Shown piece by piece: positions 43,691-56,095 of a stretch of 64,000 nt of DNA. The notes below the pieces were generated by a model. It was not told the DNA's origin. It saw only the letters and a program-made list of their open reading frames with translations, and did not search any database. Both the position numbers and the translations under genes were made by a program. How positions within the stretch are numbered: position 1 is the stretch's first letter; every line of letters begins with the position of its first letter. Source of the stretch: Heligmosomoides polygyrus polygyrus (lineage: Eukaryota; Nematoda; Chromadorea; Rhabditida; Heligmosomidae); the NCBI GenBank assembly GCA_947396885.1, contig OX377202.1, positions 25,730,001-25,794,000 of the forward strand, written 5' to 3'.

Positions 43691-46222
43691 AAAACTCGTT
43701 CAAATGTGGGCTGGCCCCCTCGTAGCATTGCGCCGTTATGTCAAAGGTGGTCCCGTTAGTTACTTTTGTCTCCTATTTACCAATTCGGGCACAATGCGCG
43801 GTAAAGAGGGGGGGGGGGCAGCCTATGGGCTTCGACCCCGCCCCCCGTGAGGTAGCATAGTGACGAGAAATTTTCCATTGTGCACAAGCTGACACGTACG
43901 TGCGTGCAATGCAAGTGGCAACGAGACGGAGCTAGTTCGAACAGTACGTCAGGCGCGAACTAAACGGGTAAGAATTTGTCTTACACATGGGCAATGCCAC
44001 ATCACGTCGTACGTGTGCTTGAGTACTGATGAGCTGCCTCCTCCAACGTACGTTGCGTCACAACTTGTATTGAATAAGTACTCACAACAATGCTTTCCTT
44101 TTGATCGACTTTCTCAGGGTCATGTTCTGAACTTCGTCTTTTGACACAACTGTGGGTTATTGAGGCTAATGAAATAGATATAGCGAAGTGCAGATAACAT
44201 GCTAGTATTGTCCCCATAACACCTGAAATTTAGGTAGCACAACTTGTCACCCATGTGATCCATGTAAAGTAGAGGGGATGCGAATACATCTTACCGCTGC
44301 GGAACGGTTCGTCTGATGTGAAACGAGAAGCGTTGTTAGTGTTGTAGACGGTAAGCGTCTAACTCATGAGGAACTGAGCGTGTGCCTCAGTGGCGAGGCA
44401 TATATACTTGGCTCTGTTTCATTGATTTCTTATCGCAAGTGATTACTTTTAATTCACTGACAGGGTTCTGTTGTGTTGTCTGTTCTATACGAAAGAAATT
44501 TATGAGTTTCAGACGTTATCTCCGTTGTGAGCGTTCAGAGAAGCATCACAGCGCGACGCGACGTAACAGTGAGCTGCTATATCGAACGAGCGACGTCGCG
44601 TCGCGCCTTCGCGTGTTCATACGCAGCGAACATCATATTTCATGAAATTACCAGCATCGAAACACGATCTGGATTTCGCTGTTGATTTCTGAGCGATTTG
44701 GTCATCGCTCGGCGATCCATTACTATTTCGCCTGCGACAGCTGTCTATCCGATTAGCGAACTTGCGTATGTAGGTAATTGTAAGAAAGTCGCGGCGCCAA
44801 TGTCGCGTTACATCGACAGTGGGCTTCACGTTACAACGCGAACGGTATGAACGAGGCCTAGAAAAAATTGCTGTAGGGAAGAGTTGTATTTCGCGCAGTG
44901 CAGATGTATGGAGACATGAGATTCCTGAGGGTGATGCAAATAGCACGACCCTAGGAGAAATTGGCTTAGCTCAAACGAGTGGGAGAATACGGCTGATCAA
45001 GAGAGTAAACAAACCTATTATTATATGATTGAGCAGCAGCAAACATCTCGTAGACTGTCGTGAAAGTGTACTTACACATAGATGCTTAAAGCCTGTTGCC
45101 CATTTGTGCCACTGAGACTGCCGTGCATAAAATTCATTAGCAAATCATTTAATGAGAGCCTAAGGCCGATAGAGAAAGTGCGAGGAGGGATTATCTCTGG
45201 TGCACTAAAACGATTATTGGCAGCGGATGAGGTTGGCGGTAAGGGACCGAGACACAAAAAGTGGTATCCACATCTTTTTCCTTCTTCAGGCAGACATGTT
45301 CTCGGATGGCCCAGAGCCACTCATCTATTCGGCGCTATGATACTTAGGGTGGGGAGGGGGGTTACCTCACAAAAAGTTCTAGTAACGGGAAGAGTAAAAT
45401 TATAGACATAGCGGTAGCAGTAAAAACAAACAAATGATTCTATAGCAGTGCTTTCTTCTCTCCTTCGCTGCCATAGATTTTGGCACTGGAAGGAACTGTG
45501 GAGTGCGGCGTAGGTAACGCACCTGTGCTAGAATTGCCTATTTCCTGGAGTTCCTTCCCTTATCAAAATATGGAGGGAAATGGAAGTGTGAAATCGTAAA
45601 GAGGAAATAACAGTACAATAACATTCGTCTCATATAGCTACGCACCACGCCGTTGTATGCCATGGTGACCATGCCTAGTATCATAGCGCAATACATACTC
45701 TGATAGGTCAAACCATTCTCCTTTGAAAGCTTTATAGCGCTATGCAAGAGATTGCCGGCGAAATCCGCAATGAATCGTTGAAAAAATGGCGGGACTAATG
45801 GGACAAGCTAATAGTTTACCTATAAGGCGTTCGCATTGTGTTGTATAATGGGACACATCAGCTGACATGGTAAAAAATACTCAAAAAATAGTCGACACCT
45901 CTCATTCACGTGCTGGTATAGGAATGCATTTCTTACCCTGGAACCGCCGGTTTCGGGAGAAGGTAAATCGCTGTGAAAATACCGCCAAATCTGATGATGG
46001 TTGTCATATCAAGAGATTCGGCGGTACGTTCGCCGTTAGAAGGCGGTAAGCGGTTTCCAATCCCGCCCCAGTTGATATTGTGATTTTTGGTGTGTCAGTG
46101 CTGTTATGATGTCGCTCCGCGTCAACGGTGGATCAGCGGGTCTCTGCAGACGACGAACAGGTCGAAACGTTAGGCCGCTCAATAAAAGTGATTCACCTTA
46201 TAACCTCGTTTGGCACACCAGT

Positions 46223-46853
46223 ACTCGAAAAAGGTACGGGTTTTCACCAGTTTGACCAAGGCCCCTCTCGGTGCAACTTGCATTACACGTACGTACACGT
46301 ACAATGGGTGAAATTCCACGTTAACAAACCCGACTGCTATGCTCAAGGCGGTCGAAGCCAAGGACTGCCCCCCACCGTCCACGCGTTGCGCACTCTTCCG
46401 CCAGGCGGGACTCGAACCCGCATCTTCGGCAGCGATGTTTGCCTCACACCACCGGCGCTGTTTGACCGCACGTAACACCCGCGATACCCTCCAGGCTGCC
46501 AGCACCCACCCGTGCTACGGGGATGGGCCGGCCGCTGATATCAGCATGCAACCGGTTAAGCTGAAGACCTTTCTAGTAGCAATGTTCTAACATATTTACT
46601 TAAGCCTGGAGCGGCTGGTAGAGAGGCTATATGCTGTTACAGCTATAGTAATAAACTCCAATAAGCTCCGAGGCTTCCATGCAGCTTCGGTTATGTCGGC
46701 GCAATGATACATTGGGGGCCTGCCCATGGGCTTCGACCGACTTACGCGTAGCAGTCGGCTATGGTGACGTTGATTTTCCCACATTGTACGCAAACTGACG
46801 AGTACATACGTGTAATGCAAATTGCAGCGAGAGTGGCCTAGGTCAAACGGGTA
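46223..46853. repeat. Inverted repeat inside the duplicated unit, copy 2
   Basis: Identical counterpart of 43060-43690 in the second copy of the tandem duplication. Confidence 0.65.
46402..46463 (-). other. tRNA-like sequence of family S2, copy in unit 2
   Basis: Identical to 43239-43300, carried along by the tandem duplication. Confidence 0.5.
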
Positions 46854-49388
46854 AAAACTCGTTCAAATGTGGGCTGGCCCCCTCGTAGCATTGCGCCGTT
46901 ATGTCAAAGGTGGTCCCGTTAGTTACTTTTGTCTCCTATTTACCAATTCGGGCACAATGCGCGGTAAAGAGGGGGGGGGGGCAGCCTATGGGCTTCGACC
47001 CCGCCCCCCGTGAGGTAGCATAGTGACGAGAAATTTTCCATTGTGCACAAGCTGACACGTACGTGCGTGCAATGCAAGTGGCAACGAGACGGAGCTAGTT
47101 CGAACAGTACGTCAGGCGCGAACTAAACGGGTAAGAATTTGTCTTACACATGGGCAATGCCACATCACGTCGTACGTGTGCTTGAGTACTGATGAGCTGC
47201 CTCCTCCAACGTACGTTGCGTCACAACTTGTATTGAATAAGTACTCACAACAATGCTTTCCTTTTGATCGACTTTCTCAGGGTCATGTTCTGAACTTCGT
47301 CTTTTGACACAACTGTGGGTTATTGAGGCTAATGAAATAGATATAGCGAAGTGCAGATAACATGCTAGTATTGTCCCCATAACACCTGAAATTTAGGTAG
47401 CACAACTTGTCACCCATGTGATCCATGTAAAGTAGAGGGGATGCGAATACATCTTACCGCTGCGGAACGGTTCGTCTGATGTGAAACGAGAAGCGTTGTT
47501 AGTGTTGTAGACGGTAAGCGTCTAACTCATGAGGAACTGAGCGTGTGCCTCAGTGGCGAGGCATATATACTTGGCTCTGTTTCATTGATTTCTTATCGCA
47601 AGTGATTACTTTTAATTCACTGACAGGGTTCTGTTGTGTTGTCTGTTCTATACGAAAGAAATTTATGAGTTTCAGACGTTATCTCCGTTGTGAGCGTTCA
47701 GAGAAGCATCACAGCGCGACGCGACGTAACAGTGAGCTGCTATATCGAACGAGCGACGTCGCGTCGCGCCTTCGCGTGTTCATACGCAGCGAACATCATA
47801 TTTCATGAAATTACCAGCATCGAAACACGATCTGGATTTCGCTGTTGATTTCTGAGCGATTTGGTCATCGCTCGGCGATCCATTACTATTTCGCCTGCGA
47901 CAGCTGTCTATCCGATTAGCGAACTTGCGTATGTAGGTAATTGTAAGAAAGTCGCGGCGCCAATGTCGCGTTACATCGACAGTGGGCTTCACGTTACAAC
48001 GCGAACGGTATGAACGAGGCCTAGAAAAAATTGCTGTAGGGAAGAGTTGTATTTCGCGCAGTGCAGATGTATGGAGACATGAGATTCCTGAGGGTGATGC
48101 AAATAGCACGACCCTAGGAGAAATTGGCTTAGCTCAAACGAGTGGGAGAATACGGCTGATCAAGAGAGTAAACAAACCTATTATTATATGATTGAGCAGC
48201 AGCAAACATCTCGTAGACTGTCGTGAAAGTGTACTTACACATAGATGCTTAAAGCCTGTTGCCCATTTGTGCCACTGAGACTGCCGTGCATAAAATTCAT
48301 TAGCAAATCATTTAATGAGAGCCTAAGGCCGATAGAGAAAGTGCGAGGAGGGATTATCTCTGGTGCACTAAAACGATTATTGGCAGCGGATGAGGTTGGC
48401 GGTAAGGGACCGAGACACAAAAAGTGGTATCCACATCTTTTTCCTTCTTCAGGCAGACATGTTCTCGGATGGCCCAGAGCCACTCATCTATTCGGCGCTA
48501 TGATACTTAGGGTGGGGAGGGGGGTTACCTCACAAAAAGTTCTAGTAACGGGAAGAGTAAAATTATAGACATAGCGGTAGCAGTAAAAACAAACAAATGA
48601 TTCTATAGCAGTGCTTTCTTCTCTCCTTCGCTGCCATAGATTTTGGCACTGGAAGGAACTGTGGAGTGCGGCGTAGGTAACGCACCTGTGCTAGAATTGC
48701 CTATTTCCTGGAGTTCCTTCCCTTATCAAAATATGGAGGGAAATGGAAGTGTGAAATCGTAAAGAGGAAATAACAGTACAATAACATTCGTCTCATATAG
48801 CTACGCACCACGCCGTTGTATGCCATGGTGACCATGCCTAGTATCATAGCGCAATACATACTCTGATAGGTCAAACCATTCTCCTTTGAAAGCTTTATAG
48901 CGCTATGCAAGAGATTGCCGGCGAAATCCGCAATGAATCGTTGAAAAAATGGCGGGACTAATGGGACAAGCTAATAGTTTACCTATAAGGCGTTCGCATT
49001 GTGTTGTATAATGGGACACATCAGCTGACATGGTAAAAAATACTCAAAAAATAGTCGACACCTCTCATTCACGTGCTGGTATAGGAATGCATTTCTTACC
49101 CTGGAACCGCCGGTTTCGGGAGAAGGTAAATCGCTGTGAAAATACCGCCAAATCTGATGATGGTTGTCATATCAAGAGATTCGGCGGTACGTTCGCCGTT
49201 AGAAGGCGGTAAGCGGTTTCCAATCCCGCCCCAGTTGATATTGTGATTTTTGGTGTGTCAGTGCTGTTATGATGTCGCTCCGCGTCAACGGTGGATCAGC
49301 GGGTCTCTGCAGACGACGAACAGGTCGAAACGTTAGGCCGCTCAATAAAAGTGATTCACCTTATAACCTCGTTTGGCACACCAGTACT

Positions 49389-50151
49389 AAGAAAATGCCG
49401 AGACTTTACGAAGAGAGAGTTTGGGGATTGAGAATTCTGTTTCAGCCTGACTTGTTCCGTTAATTTCTTTTCACGACTCGGCGACCTGTGATGCGTTCTA
49501 TCGCATCTCAGGTGGGAATGTGGAGAGCCCATACCCCTCCCCTAACCCGAGTTGTGTCCGCAAGAACCCTCAATCCTGAAAATGCGATCTGTGACAGACC
49601 AGCGGGAGAGGTGCTTTCATGTGAGCTGTATTCCGCCCAAACAGCGCTACGATCTATCCTTCTTGACTAGGGTGATTAAGAACCTTTGATCACGAACCAC
49701 TAACACGTACCAATTGACTACCTGGATAGGATCACTACTTCCTGACATTCTGTGATGAGCGGTCGCTAATTGTATTACTCTATGCGATTGAATGCCTTGC
49801 TATTTATTTTGTCAATCACCTCTTTGAGACGGGTAAGCTAAACTTCGACTGAAAAAGGTAATTTGAATGAGTTTTCTCTTTCCCTTTTTTCAGAGCCATC
49901 TGGAACAGAACGAGAGCAGATTAGGTGAGATAGCCTTACTATTTGAAAATTAATCACTACAGAATGAAATGTGGTGCAGGTTCAATCCCAATGAGGGGAG
50001 CCACTCCATACTCACGTTGAAACACTACATGGAGATGAATACTTGTAACATAACATGCCTACCTGAACCCTTACTGTGGCTACTCCAGTCTTCCTCCTGA
50101 AATAAAGACGAAATTTAGACGAAAAACGCCGGACGAAAAGACGAGAAAAAG
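49389..50151. other. No feature recognised
   Basis: Short frames only after the second duplication copy. Confidence 0.35.
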
Positions 50152-50298
50152 GCGCGTCGACAGGTTCACCGTGGCGATTCGTACAGGTATAGCCGTACAG
50201 TGGCCGTGGGTCGATACGTGGAGCCCGCAGGCGTGGGTCGATACGTGGAGCCCGCAGACGTCCCTGTACGTATCGCCACGGTGAACCTGTCGACGCGC
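50152..50298. repeat. Hairpin with 36-bp arms and an internal 27-bp tandem duplication
   Basis: Arms 50152-50187 and 50263-50298 (gcgcgtcgacaggttcaccg and complement) are nearly perfect. The loop holds cgtgggtcgatacgtggagc + ccgcag, twice (50205-50231 and 50232-50258). Confidence 0.85.
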
Positions 50299-50368
50299 AC
50301 ACATGCGTCCCGGCCCGAGGCCGCCGTAGCCCCCGTCATTGGGATTGAACCGTGGTGCAATCCTAGGT

Positions 50369-51121
50369 CGCAAATAGGGTCGGGGGAAGGGATCACGGTC
50401 ACTGTGTGGGACAACCCTACACAACGTTTTGTGCTATACGAAACTTGAAGTTTTGTGCATCACTAGTATGTCCTACAGCTATGATAAACTATGCTTGCTT
50501 TTTTCTGAAGTTGAACATGCACCTAGAGCGTGCCTTCCTACCAAGGCGAATATCGGCGTCATGGTAGTTAGAGGAGGGGTCACCACTTCATGCCGCGGCG
50601 GGTAGGCGTGACGAGTAGCTAGATTCAATCCCAAAGGTTGGGCACTCCATACTCACGTCCAAACACTAAATGTAGTTGAACACTTGCATCATGAGGGAAT
50701 TGCTAAGACCACTAGAACCAGATCGGAATAGATGCACGTCTTCGGTAGAACGCATCAAATTGGCGCGCGCGGCAAAATGCGTAGATTTGCAGGATACTGT
50801 AGCGTGCGCCTACTGCCGATGCGTTGTTGCTCACGTCGACGTCTCTTATACGCCCGCGATGGCACCACTGGCGCATTGGGTAGTGGGGTTGCTTCATAAG
50901 GGTAAGCTTGGAGTTTGGTTCTCCTGCGTTGCAGCGTTTTTGCTTCGCATCCTGGAGTCCATTCAGTCCAGCACATGTATGTCCAGTTACATTGAAAATG
51001 GTCTACCTCAATTCAACCTAGGATTAGAATGCACCAGTGCTGTAAAAAACCTGTTTCGTAGAGAACAAAAGGTTGTATAGGACTGCCCTACATGGCGACA
51101 CCCTCCCCGAGCCTATTTGCG
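50369..51121. mobile_element. TIR element of about 750 bp
   Basis: Left end cgcaaatagggtcgggg, with ccctacacaacgttttgtg and tacgaaac. The right end is the complement: gtttcgtagagaacaaaagg, ttgtataggactgccctaca and ccctccccgagcctatttgc. TIRs are about 75 bp with mismatches. A 134-codon plus frame inside (50676-51080) has no recognisable motif. Confidence 0.6.
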
Positions 51122-51243
51122 CCCGGTACGCCCAACAGCTTGTCTCGCACTTGCGCGCTTCGACTTTTCAGCGTCACTGCCATCCCATGGAAAGCAATTT
51201 TTGTAAAAACGTGAAATCTGCTAACATTTAGGCCTATGTCATA

Positions 51244-51352
51244 CCATCGCTCACCCCTAGCGAAGCCTAATGATAGGCTCCCATATCCACTCATCGCTTC
51301 GCACGATCGATATGGGAGCTTATCATTAGTCCTCGCTCGGCGTGAGCGGTGG
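51244..51352. repeat. Imperfect hairpin
   Basis: ctaatgataggctcccatat and atatgggagcttatcattag form the inner stem. The outer stem continues through cgctcac/gtgagcg. Confidence 0.75.
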
Positions 51353-51498
51353 GGCCGAAAGATTTAGGCGAAGGGCGGCTGTTGGCAACATGCCCAGTGA
51401 CGTAGGCAACGCAGCCGCTTGCACTCCACTTTGGCGACGGAGCGCGGAAGCCATGCGATTTCTGCCTCTTATACGCCCGCGATGACAACTTCGCCAAG

Positions 51499-51573
51499 CA
51501 GCTCGTGGTGCAGTGGGTAGAGCGCCTCGTGGTGATGACGGAGGTCAGGGGTTCGGTTCCTCTGCATGCCGGT
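51499..51573 (+). other. tRNA-like sequence
   Basis: A box tggtgcagtgggtagag (51506-51522) and B box ggttcggttcc (51550-51560). The T-arm forms (agggg/cctct) and an anticodon-type stem is partly possible, but the acceptor stem does not pair. Probably a tRNA-derived repeat. Confidence 0.45.
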
Positions 51574-51669
51574 GTTTTTGCATTTCAACTGACTGGACGA
51601 GATCTCAGGAGTTTTAATGTCTACTCAATTTTCAGACGTTTTCTGCCCTTTTTTCCAGCTGTAACGGTT

Positions 51670-51945
51670 TCGCAGAGCCCAGCTACGGACTCCTCCCTGA
51701 GCGACGAAAGCAGTTTCCACACGAGCAGCTTGGATGGCACCCACCCCGGAGTCCCTTCCCTAGCCTGGTCCTGCGCTCGAAGAGCGCAGAACCCAGCTGC
51801 GGACTCCCTCCTGAGCGACGAAACAGTTTCCACACGAGCAAGTTGGATGGCACCCACCCCGGAGTCCCTTCCCTAGCCTGGTCCTGCGCTCGAAGAGCGC
51901 AGAACTCAGCTGCGGACTCCCCCCTGAGCGACGAAAGAACCCAAC
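51670..51945 (+). repeat. 113-bp tandem repeat, about 2.4 units
   Basis: gcagaacccagctgcggact, cctgagcgacgaaa, ttggatggcacccaccccgg and gtcctgcgctcgaagagcgc recur with a 113-bp period. Confidence 0.9.
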
Positions 51946-52754
51946 AGCAATGGATTTCGCACTCCATCGCGAACGCATGTGGAGCCGCCGCGCTGCTGGC
52001 AAATTGCCAACAGCCGCCCTTCGCCCTACTAATGCGGCCGAGCGGTGGTATGACATAGGCCTTAGGTTTTGCTGCGTGCTTTTACGTCAAGAAGCCATTC
52101 ACTTTTTCCGTACGCTCATTATAGGCATTCTGTCTGCATCAGTAACATTATAGCGATCTATCCTAATGGGGTAGCAGTCCACTCTAACTCATTGTAAGCT
52201 GGAATCAGACTAGTTGACAAAGACAATACCGTGTCCTAATCTAAAAGATAGCCTTTCTTTGCAGCTTCCAACCGGAAGATTCCACGTTGTTCACATTTGT
52301 TTCGCTTTTCTAGCAATGCTCCCTCGGAGATATCCCGTTATTGGTGAATGCTGCTCAGTACCTCTCTCCGTCACGGTGCTCCTTAACCGCTCTCATACTC
52401 AACAGCACTCCTTACATCTACTTTCAAACCAGATGCTCGACGCTTTCGCGTCAGAGGATTATTGACTAAAACGATTGTATCTGGTGCAACATCCCCTCAC
52501 CAACGGCAATTGCCGCACAATGCATGTCACTGTTTTAACATCTTTTCTTCTTTTTTCATTGTACTTTCATATTCTAAGAGATTCTTACGACTAGATCTGG
52601 TATGGGCAATGCTAACAACAGCGCAATATGCTGTACTAACGTGAGCTGTTCGTTGACCGAATCCACAGAGGGAGTGCAACCCGCCCGGAGAAACCTAGCG
52701 CTGTAAAGTTTGATGCGACTAGCTTAGATGGACAGCATTCCAAAATTCTTTACT

Positions 52755-52870
52755 TTTCTAAGCCTGCGCTCGAAGATCGTAGAACCCAATTGTACCCGTT
52801 CCTGCTGAGCAGTATGAGTTGCTTCGACATAAGGAGCTTAGATGGACCACATCCTGGAGTGCCGTCCCCT
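52755..52870 (+). repeat. Diverged single unit of the 113-bp repeat
   Basis: gcctgcgctcgaagatcgta, gaacccaattg, ctgctgagcagtatga, gcttagatggaccacatcct and ggagtgccgtcccctaa align with the unit at 51670-51945. Confidence 0.7.
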
Positions 52871-52999
52871 AAGGCCGCCACAGACTTCTGCGGCGCCGCT
52901 GGCGGCGCCGCTGAAGGCGAGCTCTGCGTCTCTGCCCTGTGGTTAAGCATAGGGCAGCGGCGCCGCCGTGCGGCGCCGCAGAAGTCTGTGGCGGCCTTT
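52871..52999. repeat. GC-rich palindrome
   Basis: ggccgccacagacttctgcg + gcgccgc is inverted as gcggcgccgcagaagtctgt + ggcggcc around a 70-nt spacer. Confidence 0.85.
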
Positions 53000-53139
53000 A
53001 CCCAACTTTGCAAAACTCTACACTGTGGCTGAGCAATATGAGCAGCTTTTCTGCGCTGCTCATGATAATTAAATTTAGATATCCTTAGCCTCAGTGTCAG
53101 CGCTCACGCAAGGCAAACAGTGGTCTAATCTGAGTTTCG

Positions 53140-53405
53140 CGCTCCAGAAATCTATCCCGTTTTTCCGGCGCATAGCGGACGGGGGGGGGGGCAACCCATG
53201 GGCTTCGACCGTCTTGAGCGTAGCAATCGGCTATGGTGACGTGGAATTTCTAACATCGCGCACATACTACGCCTACGTACGTTACTGCAAGTTGCAACGA
53301 GAGGGGCCTAGACCAAACGATACGTCACGGGCCAACTAAACGGGTAAAAACTCGTTCTACACACGAGAAGTGCCACGACAAGTACTTTTTTGAGTACTGA
53401 TGCGC
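53140..53405 (+). repeat. Repeat related to the duplicated unit
   Basis: cccatgggcttcgaccgtct, tgagcgtagcaatcggctat, ggtgacgtgga, caagttgcaacgagagg, ggcctagaccaaacg and gggtaaaaactcgttc match 43555-43700. Confidence 0.75.
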
Positions 53406-53705
53406 TGCCCTTCCCCCTCCGCTCACAGAACCCTCTTCCCTTTAGATTAGCTAACTCCTGATGTACCATATAACATTTTAAGGCATCCTAGCTCATTGTT
53501 TTCATTACTATGCAAAAATGAAATCTAGCTTTCTACTATTTGAAGGTAGAACATTCTCATAGTTTTACTCGTCTCCACCGTTCAGACATACGCTTGAGAC
53601 AGTTCTCTTGTAAGTCTAGGAAAAATTGCTAACCAAACAGAAAATAATGTCAAAACAACATTTTAAACCAGGGCAGGTACCCTAGGTACCATGAGACAGT
53701 CCATA

Positions 53706-53720
53706 CCCCCCCCCCCCCCA
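53706..53720 (+). repeat. Poly(C) run
   Basis: About 13 consecutive C; similar homopolymers occur near 11166, 37897, 43808 and 53181. Confidence 0.8.
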
Positions 53721-53914
53721 AACGCGCATTACACCTAGAGTCCAAAGATCGATTCTATTAAAACGGAAAGACGATTTCAAGGAAATTCAGATTCTTTACA
53801 TGTCTATGTATCGAATTGTGCGCTTTTTCGATGACAATCTACACCCCTTCACTCAACCAGTTTTGCGGAGTGCCCCGCCTTCTAAAAGAGAGTAAAGGAC
53901 GGTTTGTTCGAGGT

Positions 53915-54112
53915 CCATTTAGAATGCGTCACTAAACACTCCTACGGAATATCTCGTAGACAATTTATGCGCTGCAGTTACCAGCTGATAAAGAGTTCAG
54001 TGTTTTTTCTCGACAATGAAGTTCAGTAGAATTTTACCCATATTAGAAGGTCTTAATCTTGGATGGCATGACCAGAACTTGAATCCCTGCTCCATCTGAG
54101 CTACCACACATC
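53915..54112 (-). mobile_element. SINE S1, very diverged copy
   Basis: agaatgcgtcactaaacact, cctacggaatatctcgtag, gacaatttatgcgc, agctgataaagagttcagtg and ccagaacttgaatccctg follow the family order. The head has a possible A box tggtagctcagatggagc at about 54090-54110. Confidence 0.5.
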
Positions 54113-55255
54113 GTTAACGAGACGGCCAAGCAGCACAACCAGAAAGGGCTAGTAGAGACCTATACTCCTCCCTTCTGTAATTACCGTGCAGCTAGACTCG
54201 GCAGAAAAATCACAACGTGACAACCACCGAAATGAGGACTCCTTCAGTAAACCTTGTTTCCTGGTTTTACTGTTTTTGAACATTTCTCGCGTGCGTAGAA
54301 GCCTTCTGTACAATACGGTTCCACTCCTCGAAATGATCAAGTGGGAGACAACGCGTCATGTGTGAGGCAGCACTTGTATTGTAATATTCAATTAGTGGAT
54401 TGCTTAAAAGAACGAAATTTCAGTTCTCATTTACACCTCAACAAATGTTCAGGGAACTGGTGTTCTTTGTTCCAGGTGTGAAGGTTCTCTCAATACATAA
54501 AACGCTGCTGACGAGTAGCGCAAGCGATAGCAAGGATTTGTGTGGTTTAGGTAAGTGTTGTGAAATCGATTCTGCAGAACAAGGACCGTATTTACGACGC
54601 TATTCATATCAATGAAGGTATTCTTGGGTGCAGGCCTAGAGAGTTGACACTACGTGTTTCCTCCGTAACTAGCAGCTTTATTCACTGCAAACGTAGATGT
54701 CCTGTTACAGCTGTAGCTAATGTATCCGCTCTTAACTATTTAAACGCAGTAGTTGTTGCAAAGACTTATTGGAGCACTGCTTATGATTAGTGTTATAGAG
54801 ATGTCAACGCATTACATGCTACCGTCCTAGCCTGTCCGGTCTTTATTGGGGAGCAAGTGGTCCGTACCACCTATTTCACTTTGTCAAGCAGTACAGCTTC
54901 TTCACACCTCTTCCCATAAAAGTCTAATCTGAGCTTATAACCAGATACTGACATGCAGAACAAAATTACGGCCTTGCATGCTTGCTATCATTCACGCAGT
55001 GTGCTTATTTGACTATTTTCGAAAATATCTCGGGTGACTCTCAAATACGATAGCGTCAGTGTTTTTTCAGAACCGAAAGCATCGGATTAGGTATTTCTTG
55101 ACGGCTGCCGTGAACAATTTCAATTATGGAACGGCAAAGCTAATGCCGCAAAAGCATTGGGAGAACTCTAGAGGAGCGTAGTCGCGATAAGCGACTGTCT
55201 AGATAACACCCACATAAGATACTAGGACTAGCACAAACAGGTTCAGAAATTACCA
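54113..55255. other. No feature recognised
   Basis: Short frames only; no repeat match found. Confidence 0.35.
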
Positions 55256-55330
55256 CTCAATTTTCCAAGGTTCTGCAAGATACATGAATTACCATTCATG
55301 TATCTCACAGGACCTTAGAAAATTGAGTTG
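55256..55330. repeat. 75-bp hairpin
   Basis: ctcaattttccaaggttctg and gatacatgaat on one side, attcatgtatc and ccttagaaaattgag on the other. Arms are about 30 bp with few mismatches. Confidence 0.85.
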
Positions 55331-55499
55331 AAAAGAATGGAAAGCACACTCGTGAGCTGTTTTAAATGCAGGGAGACTAACTCGGGAAGGGTTTTAGGCA
55401 TAGGTATGAACGGGGGAAAAGGAGAGTACTGCGAGAATCCCCACCCTTCATATAGTAGAGAAACTCTTTTCGTTTTCACTGAGTCCTTGAACCCAAACA

Positions 55500-55745
55500 G
55501 CTAGGGACCCTCGAAGGTGGGGTACAGTATCACACTATAAATATGTGATAACGTGCGTATGTGCGCGCGCTGACGTGGCAGAAGAACTCTGCGACGGGCG
55601 AGTCGGGGGTGCGATGGTGCTTCAAAGGTGCTAGGCCAGATGTTCGATATTTTTGCATTTGTTTTCATGACCGCTGTCTCCTTTACCGATTTGCTTTCCA
55701 CACATCTCCTACACATTTATTTCACTCTGAATTTTTAAAAGGGTG
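55500..55745 (+). repeat. Dispersed repeat D1, plus copy
   Basis: Matches the reverse complement of 63440-63690: accctcgaaggtggggtaca, tgcgcgc, gcgggcgagtcgg, gacc-gctgtctcctttacc and cacacatctcctacacattt. Confidence 0.7.
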
Positions 55746-55756
55746 TCGTTTTTCGA

Positions 55757-56095
55757 TGAGGCGAGGATAGCACGATGCTGTCTGTGCGCGGCTTCGATCC
55801 GGGCTGGCTTATTAGGATCTCTATACCAATGCCTTCGAAACAGAGGAGAACAGGGGAATAAATTTATCTCATCTCAAAATGGGCTACAACAACAAATTAT
55901 ATGATCAAAATGAGAACGAACAATAGCCACTGAAGGCTGCTTGTATGAACAAAATGGGACGCGTGCTCTGCGGAGTGGTGGCCAACGATTCCACAGGACA
56001 CGCGGGAAGCGAGGCCATCGCACATCGTATCCGGAGGTCTTGTGGCGTGCTGTACCCACCAGTCTCATAACTAAATTGCAACCGCTGGCGCTTGC
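55757..56095 (+). repeat. Dispersed repeat D2, copy 1
   Basis: About 340 bp aligned directly with 62432-62770: tgcgcggcttcgatccg, ctataccaatg, caaaatgagaacgaacaata, cgtatccggaggtc and cagtctcataact. ggcttcgatcc resembles a Pol III B box. Confidence 0.8.

Larger units (their letters stand above)
43056..46218 (+). repeat. 3163-bp tandem duplication, copy 1
   Basis: Every landmark recurs exactly 3163 bp downstream, including the (G)11 run near 43808. All frames in the unit recur unchanged. The join carries cagtact at 43056, 46219 and 49382, so the junction has 7 bp of microhomology. No gene is recognised in the unit. Confidence 0.95.
46219..49381 (+). repeat. 3163-bp tandem duplication, copy 2
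   Basis: Direct, apparently identical copy of 43056-46218, abutting it with no spacer. Unique sequence resumes after cagtact at 49382-49388. The absence of any difference means either a very recent event or an assembly artefact. Confidence 0.95.
51228..52060. repeat. Inverted repeat pair enclosing 0.8 kb
   Basis: taggcctatgtcataccatc (51228-51247) is inverted as gagcggtggtatgacatagg (52033-52052). Its inner neighbour ggcgaagggcggctgttggc near 51366 is inverted near 52010. Confidence 0.6.

Noticed and set aside
43176..49212. Pairs of identical 60-115 codon frames 3163 bp apart
   Set aside because: Their identity comes from the tandem duplication, not from selection on protein; none has a recognisable motif.
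50676..51080. 134-codon plus frame
   Set aside because: Lies inside a TIR element and shows no family motif or splice context.
51499..51573. Functional tRNA gene
   Set aside because: Boxes are good but the acceptor stem does not pair and the anticodon arm needs a bulge.
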